From assembly GCA_028277795.1 (NCBI GenBank), contig JANQFP010000056.1, positions 1 through 41,710 of the forward strand: 41,710 nt of DNA. The letters are read 5' to 3'. Under the pieces are notes generated by a model. That model was not told the DNA's origin. It saw only the letters and a list, made by a program, of their open reading frames with translations, and searched no databases. The stretch is from Rhodospirillales bacterium. GTDB taxonomy: Bacteria > Pseudomonadota > Alphaproteobacteria > Rhodospirillales > JANQFP01. Positions 9,646-18,145 of the stretch are shown here, one piece after another. The translations under genes were made by a program, and so were the position numbers. Every line of letters starts with the position of its first letter. Positions within the stretch are counted from its first letter, which is position 1.

Positions 9646-11707
9646 CGGTCCCGGTCTTCCTGTCCTGGGGCGCGGCGCAAAGGGCCGAGCATTCGGCCAT
9701 TGTGGGCGATGCGCGGCTGATGGGATCGGTGCCGTAGAAGTCGGCGACCGGCGAGGCGAACGGCGCCGCCTCCATCTTGCCCGCAGCCCCGAACGGGCCC
9801 CACGGCGCCGGCACCACGTCGCCAACCGCGGCGAACACGGGATTGACCTCGGTCAGGCGGTCGCGCACCTGGCCCAGGTTGTCGTAGGGAAGCGGGCGGC
9901 CCAGGGCGTCCGACAGGGCGCGGAGGACGGTCCAGTCCTCGCGCCCCTGCCCCGGCGGGAAGACGGCGCGCGCCGTCCGCTGGACCCGGCCTTCCGTGTT
10001 GACATAGGTGGCGTTCTTCTCGGTGTAGGCGGCACCCGGCAGGATCACGTCGGCACGGCTCGCGCCGGCGTCGCCGTGGTGGCCCTGGTAGATGACGAAG
10101 GCCCCGCCCAGGCCGCCGGTGTCGATCTCGTCGGCGCCCAGCAGGTAGACCACCTCCACCTCACCCTTGGCGGCGCCGTCCAGGATGCCGGCCACGTCGC
10201 GGCCGCCCTCCCCCGGCACCAGGCCCAGGTCCAGGCCGCCGACCCGCGCCGCCGCCGTGTGCAGGACGTTGAAGCCGTTCCACCCGTCGGCCTCGCGCAC
10301 CATCTCGAAGCGCTCGGCGATGGTGCGGCAGGCGGCCAGAACCGCGGCCCCGTCGGGGCGCGCCAGCGCGCCCATGCCGACGATGACCATGGGCCAATGG
10401 GCGGCTTGGAGGCGCTCGGCGAAGGGATGTTTGCCGGCCGCCAACTGCTCGATCACGGCGGGATCGTTGCCGAGGATCTCGGTGCGATAGGTGAGGTCGG
10501 CGGCCTCGCCGATCACGCCCACCGTGAAGCCGCCCATGACGAAGCGCTTGCGCAGGCGGGAATTGAGCACCGCGGCCTCGATCCGCGGATTGGTGCCCAC
10601 CAGCAGGCAGACGTCGGCCTGCTCGATGCCGGCGATGGTGGTGTTGAACAGGTAGCCGGCCCGGTTGCCGGGGTCGAGCTTGGCCCCATCCTGCCGACAG
10701 TCCACGTGGGGCGAGCCCAGGGCCGCCATCAGGTCCTTGAGGGCCACCATGGCCTCGCAGTCTGCCAGGTCGCCGGCGATGGCCGCGATGCGCGGCCCGG
10801 CGACCCCGTCCAGGCGCTCGGCGATGGCGGCGAAGGCCTCCTGCCACGTGGCCTCGACCAGGCGGCCGTCGCGCCGCACGTAGGCCCGGTCGAGCCGGCG
10901 ACGCTTCAGCCCGTCACAGGCGAACCGGGTCTTGTCGGAGATCCATTCCTCGTTGACCTCCTCGTTGAGGCGGGGCAGGACGCGCAGCACCTCGGGGCCG
11001 CGGGCATCGACGCGCACGTTGCTGCCGACGGCGTCAAGGACGTCGATGGACTGGGTCTTGTGCAGCTCCCAGGGGCGGGCGGCGAAGGCGTAGGGCTTGG
11101 AGGTCAGGGCACCGACCGGGCACAGGTCGATCATGTTGCCCGACAGCTCGGAGGTCAGCGCGTGCTCCACGTAGGTGCCGACCTCCATGGCCTCGCCGCG
11201 GCCGGTCGCCCCCAGCTCGGGCACGCCGGCCACCTCGGTGGCGAACCGGATGCAGCGGGTACAGTGGATGCAACGCGTCATCTCGGTGGCGATCAGGGGA
11301 CCCAGGTCCTTGTCCTCGACGGCGCGCTTGTTCTCCTGGAAGCGGCCGCGGTCGAAGCCGTAGGCCATGGCCTGGTCCTGCAGATCGCACTCGCCGCCCT
11401 GGTCGCAGATGGGGCAGTCCAGGGGGTGGTTGATGAGCAGGAACTCCATCACCCCCTTGCGCATCTTGCGCACCTTCTCGGTGTTGGTGTGGATGACCAT
11501 GCCCTCGCCGACCGGCATGGCGCACGAAGCCACGGGCTTGGGCGCCCGCTCCATGTCGACCAGGCACATGCGGCAGTTGCCGGCGATGGACAGACGCTCG
11601 TGGTAGCAGAAGCGGGGGATCTCGATGCCCACCTGCTCGCAGGCCTGGAGCACGGTCAGACCCGGCTCCACCTCCACTTCCCGGCCATCGATGGTCAGTT
11701 TCGGCAT
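9638..11707 (-). CDS. nuoG: NADH-quinone oxidoreductase subunit G
   Basis: Peripheral-arm iron-sulfur subunit of 689 residues. The N-terminal ferredoxin domain has Cys 34, 45, 48 and 62 for the 2Fe-2S cluster N1b. His 94 with Cys 98, 101 and 107 bind 4Fe-4S cluster N5, and Cys 146, 149, 152 and 196 bind N4. A degenerate molybdopterin-oxidoreductase domain follows. I do not see the extra four-Cys N7 ligand set found in some bacteria. It lies nine bases after nuoF and overlaps nuoH by eight bases. Length matches alphaproteobacterial and mitochondrial-type NuoG. Confidence 0.98.
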   Translation of the reverse strand: MPKLTIDGREVEVEPGLTVLQACEQVGIEIPRFCYHERLSIAGNCRMCLVDMERAPKPVASCAMPVGEGMVIHTNTEKVRKMRKGVMEFLLINHPLDCPICDQGGECDLQDQAMAYGFDRGRFQENKRAVEDKDLGPLIATEMTRCIHCTRCIRFATEVAGVPELGATGRGEAMEVGTYVEHALTSELSGNMIDLCPVGALTSKPYAFAARPWELHKTQSIDVLDAVGSNVRVDARGPEVLRVLPRLNEEVNEEWISDKTRFACDGLKRRRLDRAYVRRDGRLVEATWQEAFAAIAERLDGVAGPRIAAIAGDLADCEAMVALKDLMAALGSPHVDCRQDGAKLDPGNRAGYLFNTTIAGIEQADVCLLVGTNPRIEAAVLNSRLRKRFVMGGFTVGVIGEAADLTYRTEILGNDPAVIEQLAAGKHPFAERLQAAHWPMVIVGMGALARPDGAAVLAACRTIAERFEMVREADGWNGFNVLHTAAARVGGLDLGLVPGEGGRDVAGILDGAAKGEVEVVYLLGADEIDTGGLGGAFVIYQGHHGDAGASRADVILPGAAYTEKNATYVNTEGRVQRTARAVFPPGQGREDWTVLRALSDALGRPLPYDNLGQVRDRLTEVNPVFAAVGDVVPAPWGPFGAAGKMEAAPFASPVADFYGTDPISRASPTMAECSALCAAPQDRKTGTDG

Positions 11708-11716
11708 GACGCGATC

Positions 11717-13006
11717 CTAAGCGGCTTTTCCCTCGCCGGCCACTTGGCGTTCGACGATGCGCCGTTCCAGCTCCGGCCGGAAATGGCGGATGAGGCCCTG
11801 GATGGGCCAGGCGGCGGCGTCGCCGAGCGCGCAGATGGTATGGCCCTCCACCTGGCGGGTCACTTCGTCCAAAAGGTCGATCTCCTCGACGCCGGCCCGT
11901 CCCTCGACCATGCGCTCCATCATCCGCCACATCCATCCGGTGCCTTCGCGGCACGGCGTGCACTGGCCGCAGCTTTCGTGCTTGTAGAACTTCGACAGGC
12001 GGGCGATGGCGCGCACGACGTCCGTCGAGCGGTCCATGACGATGACCGCCGCCGTGCCCAGTCCGGACTTCACCTCATGCAGGGAATCGAAGTCCATGCG
12101 CACCGAGTCGCAAATGGACTTGGGCAGCACCGGCACCGACGAGCCGCCCGGAATCACCGCCTGCAGGTTGTCCCAGCCGCCGCGCACGCCGCCGGCGTGC
12201 TTCTCGATGAGCTCGCGCAGCGGGATGCCCATCTCCTCCTCGACGGTGCACGGCTGCTCCACGTGGCCGGAGATGTTGAACAGCTTGACGCCGGTGTTGC
12301 GGGGACGGCCGAGGCCGGCGAACCAGGCGGCGCCCCGGCGCAGGATCTCCGGCACCACGGCGATGGATTCCACGTTGTTGACGGTGCTGGGGCAGCCGTA
12401 AAGGCCCACGTTGGCGGGGAACGGCGGCTTCAGGCGCGGCTGACCCTTGCGCCCTTCCAGGCTCTCGATCAGCGCGCTTTCCTCGCCGCAGATGTAGGCG
12501 CCGGCGCCGCGATGGACATAGAAATCGAAGGCCCATCCCGAGCCGCAGGCGTCCGCGCCGATGAGGCCGGCGTCATAGGCTTCGTCCACCGCCCGCTCCA
12601 GGACCTCGGTCTCCCGGTAGAACTCGCCGCGCACGTAGCAGTAGGCGGCGTGGGCGCCGATGCCGACGGCGGACAGCAGGGCGCCCTCGATCAGCTTGTG
12701 GGGCTCGTGGCGCAGGATCTCCCGGTCCTTGCAGGTGCCGGGCTCGCCCTCGTCGGCGTTGATGACCAGGTAGTGGGGCCGCGGTCCCACCTCCTTGGGC
12801 ATGAAGGACCATTTCATGCCGGTGCTGAAGCCGGCGCCGCCACGACCGCGCAACTCGGAGGCCTTCACTTCCTCGACGATCTGCTCGCGGCCCTTGGCGA
12901 TCAGGGCCTTGGTGCCGTCCCAGTCGCCGCGCGCCCGGGCCCCCTTGAGCCCCGCATCTGCGAAGCCGTAGATGTTGGTGAAAATGCGGTCCTGGTCGCG
13001 CAGCAC
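11717..13006 (-). CDS. nuoF: NADH-quinone oxidoreductase subunit F (FMN, NADH site)
   Basis: Catalytic entry subunit: oxidises NADH with FMN and passes electrons to a 4Fe-4S cluster. The sequence shows the glycine-rich FMN/NADH loop [13 protein letters not shown] near residue 55, [19 protein letters not shown] in the middle, and the cluster motif [11 protein letters not shown] near residue 350. The start is a GTG at 13004-13006 that overlaps the nuoE TAG stop by one base (TAGTG), giving 429 residues, the usual size. Any longer reading frame would run back into nuoE. Confidence 0.97.
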   Translation of the reverse strand: MLRDQDRIFTNIYGFADAGLKGARARGDWDGTKALIAKGREQIVEEVKASELRGRGGAGFSTGMKWSFMPKEVGPRPHYLVINADEGEPGTCKDREILRHEPHKLIEGALLSAVGIGAHAAYCYVRGEFYRETEVLERAVDEAYDAGLIGADACGSGWAFDFYVHRGAGAYICGEESALIESLEGRKGQPRLKPPFPANVGLYGCPSTVNNVESIAVVPEILRRGAAWFAGLGRPRNTGVKLFNISGHVEQPCTVEEEMGIPLRELIEKHAGGVRGGWDNLQAVIPGGSSVPVLPKSICDSVRMDFDSLHEVKSGLGTAAVIVMDRSTDVVRAIARLSKFYKHESCGQCTPCREGTGWMWRMMERMVEGRAGVEEIDLLDEVTRQVEGHTICALGDAAAWPIQGLIRHFRPELERRIVERQVAGEGKAA

Positions 13007-13659
13007 TACGCCGTCCCCCCGCTCTTGCCACCGCCCTTGCCGCGGCTTTTGCCGCCGGCCTTGATCTCGGTCAGCGTCGTCAGCCCGCCGACCGGCTCGC
13101 ATCCCCTGCGGCCGTTCTGCGGACCCGGGGTCGGCGTCTGCCCCGCCCGCAGCTTGGCGAGGATGGACTCGGTGCTGGCCGCATCCAGGTCCTCGTAGTA
13201 GTCGTCGCCGACCTGCATCATCGGCGCGTTGACGCAGGCCCCCATGCATTCCACCTCGTCGAGGGTGAACATCCCGTCCTCGGTGGTCGCGCCGAGATCG
13301 ACGTCGAGGCTGCGCCGGCAGGTGTCGACCACGTCGTCGGAGCCACGCAGCCAGCACGGCAGGTTGGTGCACACCCGGACATGGTGCCGCCCAACGGGGG
13401 CCAGGTTGTACATGGTGTAGAAGGTCGCCACCTCGTAGACGCGGATCGGCGGCATCTCGAGAACCTCGGCCACGTGGTCCATGGCCGCCCGCGGCAGCCA
13501 GCCGTCGTGCTGGCGCTGGGCCAGATCGAGCAGCGGCATCACCGCGCTGGCCTGGCGGTCGGGCGGGTAGTTGGCGATGATGGCCTTGGCCTTCTCCAGG
13601 TTCTCCCCGGTAAAGGCGAAGCTGTCGGGCTGTTCGACGGCGTCGGGCGTGGTGCTCAT
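13006..13659 (-). CDS. nuoE: NADH-quinone oxidoreductase subunit E (2Fe-2S)
   Basis: Thioredoxin-fold 2Fe-2S subunit (cluster N1a) that pairs with NuoF. In 217 residues the cluster ligands are in CTNLPC and [22 protein letters not shown] is a recognisable family block. The C-terminal 45 residues form a Gly/Lys/Arg-rich, probably disordered tail (for example [14 protein letters not shown]), as often seen in alphaproteobacterial NuoE. The ATG at 13659 overlaps the nuoD stop in an ATGA arrangement, and the TAG stop overlaps the nuoF GTG start. Confidence 0.97.
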   Translation of the reverse strand: MSTTPDAVEQPDSFAFTGENLEKAKAIIANYPPDRQASAVMPLLDLAQRQHDGWLPRAAMDHVAEVLEMPPIRVYEVATFYTMYNLAPVGRHHVRVCTNLPCWLRGSDDVVDTCRRSLDVDLGATTEDGMFTLDEVECMGACVNAPMMQVGDDYYEDLDAASTESILAKLRAGQTPTPGPQNGRRGCEPVGGLTTLTEIKAGGKSRGKGGGKSGGTA

Positions 13660-14834
13660 CGGTCGATCTCGCCGAAGACGATGTCCAGGGACCCCAGGTT
13701 GGCCACCGCGTCGGCCAGCATGTGCCCGCGGCACAGCATGTCCATGGCTTGCAGGTGGGGGAAGCCGGGCGCACGGATCTTGCATCGGTAGGGCTTGTTG
13801 GTGCCGTCGGAGACCAGGTAGACGGCGAACTCGCCCTTGGGGGCCTCGACGGCGCTGTAGGTCTCGCCGGTCGGCACGCGGTAGCCCTCCGTGAACAGCT
13901 TGAAGTGGTGGATCAGGGCCTCCATGGACGCCTTCATGTCGCCGCGCGGCGGCGGCGAGACCTTGCGGTCGTCCACCTTGACCGGCCCGGCGGGCATGTC
14001 GTCGAGGCACTGCCGGATGATCTTGAGGCTCTCGTACATCTCGATGACACGCACCAGGTAGCGTTCGTAGCAGTCGCCGTGCTTGCCGATGGGGACGTCG
14101 AAATCCATCTTGTCGTAGACGTCGTAGGGCTGCGCCTTGCGCAGGTCCCACGCCACCCCGGCGGCCCGCAGGTTGGGGCCGGTGAATCCCCAGTCCAGGG
14201 CCTCCTCCGGCGTGATGGCGCCGATGTCGACGGTGCGCTGCTTGAAGATGCGGTTCTCGGTGAGCAGCGATTCCATGTCCTCGATGAACTTCGGGAACTT
14301 CTCGGCCCAGGCGGAGATGTCGTCGGCTAGGCCGGCCGGCATGTCGAAGGCCACGCCGCCGGGCCGGAAGTAGTTCACATGCAAGCGGGCCCCGCACACC
14401 CGCTCGCAGAAGCCCATCATGTGCTCCCGTTCCTCCAGGCCCCACAGCATGGGCGTCATGGCGCCCACGTCCATGGCGTAGGCGGTGAGGTTGAAGACGT
14501 GGTTGAGGATGCGCCCGATCTCGGCGTAGAGCACGCGGATGTACTGGCCGCGCGGCGGCACCTCGATGCCGAGCAGCTTCTCCACCGCCAGGGCGAAGGC
14601 ATGCTCCTGGTTCTGCGGCGCCACGTAGTCCAGGCGGTCGAAGTAGGGCACCGCCTGCAGGTAGGTCTTGTGCTCGATGAGCTTCTCGGTGCCACGGTGC
14701 AAGAGCCCGATGTGGGGGTCGGCGCGGTCGATGATCTCGCCGTCCATCTCCAGCACCAGGCGCAGGACTCCGTGGGCCGACGGGTGCTGCGGCCCGAAGT
14801 TCATGGTCAGGTTCTTGATCTGGGTCTCGCCCAT
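13656..14834 (-). CDS. nuoD: NADH-quinone oxidoreductase subunit D
   Basis: The 49-kDa subunit, related to the large subunit of NiFe hydrogenases, that forms the quinone headgroup site with NuoB. The 392-residue protein starts [20 protein letters not shown], and holds [34 protein letters not shown] and, near the C-terminus, [16 protein letters not shown]. The ATG at 14834 overlaps the nuoC stop by one base (TGATG). No NuoC-NuoD fusion is present; the two are separate genes, as is usual in alphaproteobacteria. Confidence 0.98.
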   Translation of the reverse strand: MGETQIKNLTMNFGPQHPSAHGVLRLVLEMDGEIIDRADPHIGLLHRGTEKLIEHKTYLQAVPYFDRLDYVAPQNQEHAFALAVEKLLGIEVPPRGQYIRVLYAEIGRILNHVFNLTAYAMDVGAMTPMLWGLEEREHMMGFCERVCGARLHVNYFRPGGVAFDMPAGLADDISAWAEKFPKFIEDMESLLTENRIFKQRTVDIGAITPEEALDWGFTGPNLRAAGVAWDLRKAQPYDVYDKMDFDVPIGKHGDCYERYLVRVIEMYESLKIIRQCLDDMPAGPVKVDDRKVSPPPRGDMKASMEALIHHFKLFTEGYRVPTGETYSAVEAPKGEFAVYLVSDGTNKPYRCKIRAPGFPHLQAMDMLCRGHMLADAVANLGSLDIVFGEIDR

Positions 14835-15448
14835 CACCCGCCCTCTTTGCCGGCCGCCTTCTCGTCGCCGGGCAGCAGCTCCTCCATCCCCTCCCAGGGG
14901 CTGAGGAAGTCGAAATCCCGGAACTCCTGGGTCAGCCGCACCGGCTCGTAGACCACCCGCTTCTGCAGGTCGTCGTAGCGCACCTCGACGTAGCCGGTGA
15001 GCGGGAAGTCCTTGCGCAGCGGGTGGCCCTGGAAGCCGTAGTCGCTGAGCAGGCGCCGGAGGTCGGGATGGTCGCTGAAGGGGACGCCGTACATGTCCCA
15101 GGTCTCGCGCTCGAACCAGCCGGCGGAATTGAAGACGCCGGTCACGGTGGGCACGGGGCGGCGCCCGTCGGTGCGCACCTTGACCCGGATGCGGCGGTTG
15201 TGGGTGAGGCTGAGCAGGTTGTAGACCACCTCGAAGCGCTCCTCGCGGTCCGGGTAGTCGGCCCCGCACACGTCCATCAACTGCTTGAACTGGCTGTTGA
15301 CGTCGTCGCGCAGGAAGGTGAGCACCTTGACGATGGAGTCGCGGTCCACGGTGACGATCAACTCGTCGCGGTCGACGGTCGTCTCCACGATCACCTGGGA
15401 CAAGGTCATCGCCAGGTATTCGCCGTAGTCCTGAAGGGCCTGATCCAT
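14834..15448 (-). CDS. nuoC: NADH-quinone oxidoreductase subunit C
   Basis: The 30-kDa subunit of the complex I connecting fragment; it has no cofactor and supports NuoD. The 204-residue protein contains [20 protein letters not shown], and the diagnostic block [20 protein letters not shown] followed by [18 protein letters not shown]. The ATG at 15448 gives [16 protein letters not shown]; a longer frame upstream reads through nuoB in another phase and was rejected. A 50-base gap separates it from nuoB, the second widest spacing inside the cluster. Confidence 0.97.
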   Translation of the reverse strand: MDQALQDYGEYLAMTLSQVIVETTVDRDELIVTVDRDSIVKVLTFLRDDVNSQFKQLMDVCGADYPDREERFEVVYNLLSLTHNRRIRVKVRTDGRRPVPTVTGVFNSAGWFERETWDMYGVPFSDHPDLRRLLSDYGFQGHPLRKDFPLTGYVEVRYDDLQKRVVYEPVRLTQEFRDFDFLSPWEGMEELLPGDEKAAGKEGG

Positions 15449-15498
15449 GTCGCCTCTTGTTTTCGCGGCGGGCCGATGCAACACCCCGGGCGGCGCGG

Positions 15499-16053
15499 TC
15501 AGCGCCACAGGGTCCCGGTCCGCTTGATCTTCTTTTGCAGCTGCAGGATCCCGTAGACGAGGGCCTCGGCGGTGGGCGGACACCCCGGCACGTACACGTC
15601 CACCGGCACCACCCGGTCGCAGCCACGGACCACGGAATAGGAATAGTGGTAGTAGCCGCCCCCGTTGGCGCACGATCCCATGGAGATCACGTAGCGGGGC
15701 TCCGCCATCTGGTCATAGACCTTGCGGAAGGCCGGCGCCATCTTGTTGGTCAGCGTGCCGGCGACGATGATGACGTCCGACTGGCGCGGGCTCGGGCGCG
15801 GCACGACCCCGAAGCGGTCCAGGTCGTACCGGCTGACGTAGGCGTGAATCATCTCCACGGCGCAGCACGCCAGGCCGAAGGTCATCGGCCAAAGCGAACC
15901 GGTCCGCGCCCAGTTGACCAGCTTGTCCAGGCTGGCCGTGACGAAGCCCTTGTCGGTCAGCTCGCCGGTGATCTGGCGGAGCAGTGCATCCTGCTCGGGC
16001 CCGGGGGGCACCGGCGTGCCGGGACCGCTGGACGGCTGCGCCGTCATTCCCAT
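15499..16053 (-). CDS. nuoB: NADH-quinone oxidoreductase subunit B
   Basis: PSST-type subunit holding 4Fe-4S cluster N2, the last carrier before quinone. Ligand region [20 protein letters not shown] gives the tandem Cys pair; [20 protein letters not shown] and [15 protein letters not shown] supply the other two Cys. Of three possible starts, ATG at 16053 is preferred because AAAGGGAG sits seven bases upstream; ATG at 16047 (ATGA overlap with the nuoA stop) and GTG at 16074 are alternatives. The chosen product is 184 residues and overlaps nuoA by ten bases. Confidence 0.96.
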   Translation of the reverse strand: MGMTAQPSSGPGTPVPPGPEQDALLRQITGELTDKGFVTASLDKLVNWARTGSLWPMTFGLACCAVEMIHAYVSRYDLDRFGVVPRPSPRQSDVIIVAGTLTNKMAPAFRKVYDQMAEPRYVISMGSCANGGGYYHYSYSVVRGCDRVVPVDVYVPGCPPTAEALVYGILQLQKKIKRTGTLWR

Positions 16054-16409
16054 TCCAAGGCTCCCTTTCTCCACTCATATATGAAGCCGATGGTGAGAAT
16101 TGCCAGAAATATCATCATCGACCAGAAGCCAAAAATCCCGATTTTTCCAAGGGTTATAGCCCAGGGGAACAGGAACGCCACCTCCAGGTCGAAGATGATG
16201 AACAGGATCGCCACGAGATAGAACCGGACGTCGAACTTGCCGCGCGAGTCCTCGAAGGCGTCGAAGCCGCATTCGTAGGCCGAGTTCTTGTCCCGGTCCG
16301 GATGCTGCCGGATGACCACGTACGAGGCGCCGACGGCGGCGCCGGCGATGGCGATGGCCAGGCCCAGAAAGATCAGGATGGGCAGGTACTCGGCAAGCAT
16401 CGCGTCCAT
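16044..16409 (-). CDS. nuoA: NADH-quinone oxidoreductase subunit A
   Basis: First gene of the complex I operon: a three-helix membrane subunit of 121 residues. The loop [13 protein letters not shown] contains the conserved Cys near the quinone channel, and [20 protein letters not shown] is the family second helix with its conserved acidic residues. The 3' part (about 16070-16160) is clearly more AT-rich than the rest of the operon. AGGGGAA lies eight bases before the ATG. The 67 bases between this gene and tRNA-Asp show no convincing sigma-70 promoter, so nuo transcription may start at the tRNA promoter or at a non-obvious site. Confidence 0.97.
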   Translation of the reverse strand: MDAMLAEYLPILIFLGLAIAIAGAAVGASYVVIRQHPDRDKNSAYECGFDAFEDSRGKFDVRFYLVAILFIIFDLEVAFLFPWAITLGKIGIFGFWSMMIFLAILTIGFIYEWRKGALEWE

Positions 16410-16476
16410 GTCTGCGTTCCCCTGGCGGGGCCTTGTCTTTGGCCGGCTCGGCTGGTCGGGATCGCGCCCCGAAGGA

Positions 16477-16554
16477 TGGCGGGAGTGACGGGACTCGAAC
16501 CCGCGGCCTCTGGCGTGACAGGCCAGCGCTCTAACCGAACTGAGCTACACCCCC
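16477..16554 (-). tRNA. tRNA-Asp (GTC)
   Basis: Cloverleaf is readable on the minus strand. Acceptor GGGGGTG pairs with CACTCCC (one G-T pair), D arm GCTC/GAGC, anticodon stem CTGGC/GCCAG with loop CTGTCAC (anticodon GTC at 16517-16519), and T arm GCGGG-TTCGAGT-CCCGT. The discriminator base is G, as expected for Asp, and CCA is encoded at 16477-16479. It sits just upstream of nuoA. A decayed copy of its 5' half lies at 17986-18023. Confidence 0.97.
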
Positions 16555-16621
16555 GGGATGCTAACGCCGCGGTGGTCGTTGGGTGTAATCCACCCCCCGG
16601 AGGGTGTCAAGGCGCACCGCC
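16523..16621 (-). repeat. Direct repeat copy A: tRNA-Asp 5' half plus its promoter region
   Basis: This stretch covers the 5' half of the functional tRNA-Asp and about 65 bases of its upstream DNA. It matches 17986-18083 over its full length: 30 of 38 bases identical in the tRNA part without gaps, and about 80 percent in the upstream part with short indels. Identical blocks include CCCCGGGATGCT, GCCGCGGTGGTC and GTGTCAAGGCGCACCGCC as read on the plus strand. The two copies bracket the AbiE-like gene pair. Confidence 0.85.
16582..16610 (-). promoter_or_regulatory. Putative tRNA-Asp promoter
   Basis: On the minus strand a perfect -35 TTGACA (16605-16610) is followed by a 17-base spacer and a weak -10 TACACC (16582-16587). 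The predicted start is about 20 bases before the mature tRNA 5' end at 16554. It is the only good promoter seen ahead of tRNA-Asp and nuoA. Confidence 0.6.
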
Positions 16622-16669
16622 ACGACGTTGACGCGGCGTCCGCGACGTGGGAGGAGTCCCGCTCTCGGC

Positions 16670-17446
16670 TCAGTGCGATTCCATCGAACCGTTCCCGGCC
16701 GCTTCTTCGGCGGTGACCTGCGCCGCCCTTTCCGTTTCCCACGCGGCCACATGCGGCCGCAGGGCCTCGGTCACGGCGGCGAGATCGCCCGGAGCACCGG
16801 CCACAAGCGGCTCGACGCCCGGATCGGCCTTCGGCGCCGCCGCCGGTAGCAGCCGGGCACGGATCAGGCTGTCCGAATAATGCGGGTTGGCGTCCCGCAT
16901 GTGCGCGACGACCTCGTGGATGGTGCGACCGCCATGGGTCAGAAACCACCACACGTCGAACAGATCGCGGGTGGCCGTGCGCGACACCAGAAGACGGCAC
17001 TTGGCCGCGAAAAGGGCCTCGGTGTCGAGGACCCCCAACACGCCATACCGGCGCACGCGCTGGCGGCCGAGTTGCCGCGCCTCTTCGTCCGACGCAGCGG
17101 CGACAAACGTGACCTTGATGCCGTCCACCATCCAGTCCTGCTGATGGTCGTCGATGTCCTCCCCTTCGTTCTCCCAATACAGCCGTGCGGCCGCGTCCGT
17201 GGCCAGCAGAAGCGTTCGACCGGGCGCACCCAGGTCCGCGATCGCCGCGGATACGGCAGCCCGTGGCAGCCGGGTCTCCGGCCACGCGAGGTCGATGTCC
17301 TCACTGTGGCGATGGGATACCTGCAGGGCCAATGCCGTTCCGCCGATCAGCCGGAAACCATCCAGGCCGCGAATGCGCGACACCGCTTGCAGGACGGCAC
17401 GGGTCCCGGCCGGCAGGGCGTCAGGCCGCAAGCCTTCGATAGACAC
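16670..17446 (-). CDS. AbiEii-type nucleotidyltransferase toxin
   Basis: Putative toxin of a type IV (AbiE) toxin-antitoxin system. AbiEii-family proteins are nucleotidyltransferases that modify cellular targets (tRNA 3' ends in studied relatives). The signature block FRLIGGTALALQVSHRHSED followed by IDL shows the GGTALAL loop, the HRHS motif and the DID metal-binding acidic pair. FAAKCRLLVSRTATRDLFDV is the typical second-half block. A GTG at 17446 is preferred as start (GGGAG seven bases upstream, 258 residues); a TTG at 17464 would add six residues. It overlaps the upstream antitoxin gene by 26 bases, so the two are coupled. The downstream neighbour is tRNA-Asp. Target and role in phage defence are inferred from family only. 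Confidence 0.85.
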   Translation of the reverse strand: MSIEGLRPDALPAGTRAVLQAVSRIRGLDGFRLIGGTALALQVSHRHSEDIDLAWPETRLPRAAVSAAIADLGAPGRTLLLATDAAARLYWENEGEDIDDHQQDWMVDGIKVTFVAAASDEEARQLGRQRVRRYGVLGVLDTEALFAAKCRLLVSRTATRDLFDVWWFLTHGGRTIHEVVAHMRDANPHYSDSLIRARLLPAAAPKADPGVEPLVAGAPGDLAAVTEALRPHVAAWETERAAQVTAEEAAGNGSMESH

Positions 17447-17873
17447 GGCCCGCTCCCACCGCAACGTTGGCCAGCATGTCCCGGGAGATCGCGGCGAGCT
17501 CGGGCCGGATCTCGCCGGTCTCGGTCATCTCGCGCAGCGTCGCCCGCAGCCGGCGATGCCCGAAAGCGTGGGCCAGCCGCGCCAGATCGCCCACGGTCGG
17601 GTTCGCCAAGACGGCGGCGATCAGGACGCCGTCCGGCACGCCCGACGGCCTGCTCCAGGTCCGGTTCACCTCCATCTCGGGCTGTCGGTGCGGCAGCAGC
17701 CGCCACAGCCCTCCGCCGACCCGCTCGACATGATACGCCTGCTCCAGCCGGCGCAACGCCCGGCCGACTTGGTCGTAACCCCCGAGCCGCGCCAGGTCGG
17801 CCCGGCGAAACAACGGCCGGCCGGCGGCCTGGAGATGGCGCAGGATTCTCCACGAAAGCGTGCCATACCTCAT
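17421..17873 (-). CDS. AbiEi-like antitoxin/transcriptional regulator
   Basis: Partner of the downstream AbiEii-like toxin. The 150-residue protein begins MRYGTLSWRILRHLQAAGRP and has a winged-helix-like N-terminal half: ILRHL...FRRADLARLGGYDQVGRALRRLE, then a wing around VERVGGGLWRLLP. The C-terminal half has VLIAAVLANPTVGDLARLAH, which resembles AbiEi-associated regions. AbiEi antitoxins bind their own promoter (family knowledge), so autoregulation is likely. The ATG at 17873 lies almost on the predicted transcription start, suggesting a leaderless message; a GTG at 17906 is an alternative start but would overlap the promoter. It overlaps the toxin gene by 26 bases. Family assignment rests on gene pairing and fold pattern, less on a strong motif. 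Confidence 0.72.
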   Translation of the reverse strand: MRYGTLSWRILRHLQAAGRPLFRRADLARLGGYDQVGRALRRLEQAYHVERVGGGLWRLLPHRQPEMEVNRTWSRPSGVPDGVLIAAVLANPTVGDLARLAHAFGHRRLRATLREMTETGEIRPELAAISRDMLANVAVGAGRVYRRLAA

Positions 17874-17879
17874 GACGCA

Positions 17880-17908
17880 AATATACGACAACGGCGCCAG
17901 AAACACAA
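17880..17908 (-). promoter_or_regulatory. Putative promoter of the AbiE-like operon
   Basis: On the minus strand, TTGTGT (17903-17908), a 17-base spacer and TATATT (17880-17885) precede the ATG at 17873 by six bases, which would put the transcript start at or next to the start codon. This is an AT-rich island in high-GC DNA. A TATAAT also occurs just upstream (near 17909-17914), without a good -35. Confidence 0.55.
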
Positions 17909-17985
17909 ATTATATCAGAGAGTTGCTATGGCAGAAGCCGCGGCGAAGTCGAGGCCGGGACCCGCCTTGTCCAGGGCGGCCCCCG

Positions 17986-18083
17986 CCAGCCCTCCGAACG
18001 AACTGACCTGCGTCCCCGGGATGCTGACGCCGCGGTGGTCTGTTGGGTGTCGTCGCCCCCTGGCGGTGTCAAGGCGCACCGCC
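17986..18083 (-). pseudogene. Decayed tRNA-Asp 5' half with promoter (direct repeat copy B)
   Basis: Positions 17986-18023 align without gaps to the 5' half of the intact tRNA-Asp (16523-16560), 30 of 38 bases identical. Upstream DNA to 18083 aligns to the tRNA-Asp promoter region, keeping TTGACA (18067-18072) but with a damaged -10. The 3' half of the tRNA (anticodon stem onward) is not recognisable to the left, so no functional tRNA can be made. The retained -35 faces the AbiE operon. It marks a past duplication or insertion at tRNA-Asp. Confidence 0.75.
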
Positions 18084-18145
18084 TATTCGCAAGGTGCCAC
18101 GTATCGCTGCGGGCAAAAGGCAACTTCAGCGTCAAGCGATCAGGA

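Noticed and set aside
9581-13198. Plus-strand frame of about 1200 codons opposite nuoG to nuoE
   Set aside because: Shadow of the nuo genes with low-complexity His/Gly/Ala-rich content; crosses three real genes.
17986-18060. Second functional tRNA
   Set aside because: Only the 5' half is recognisable and it has eight substitutions in 38 bases; no anticodon arm, T arm or CCA end can be formed.
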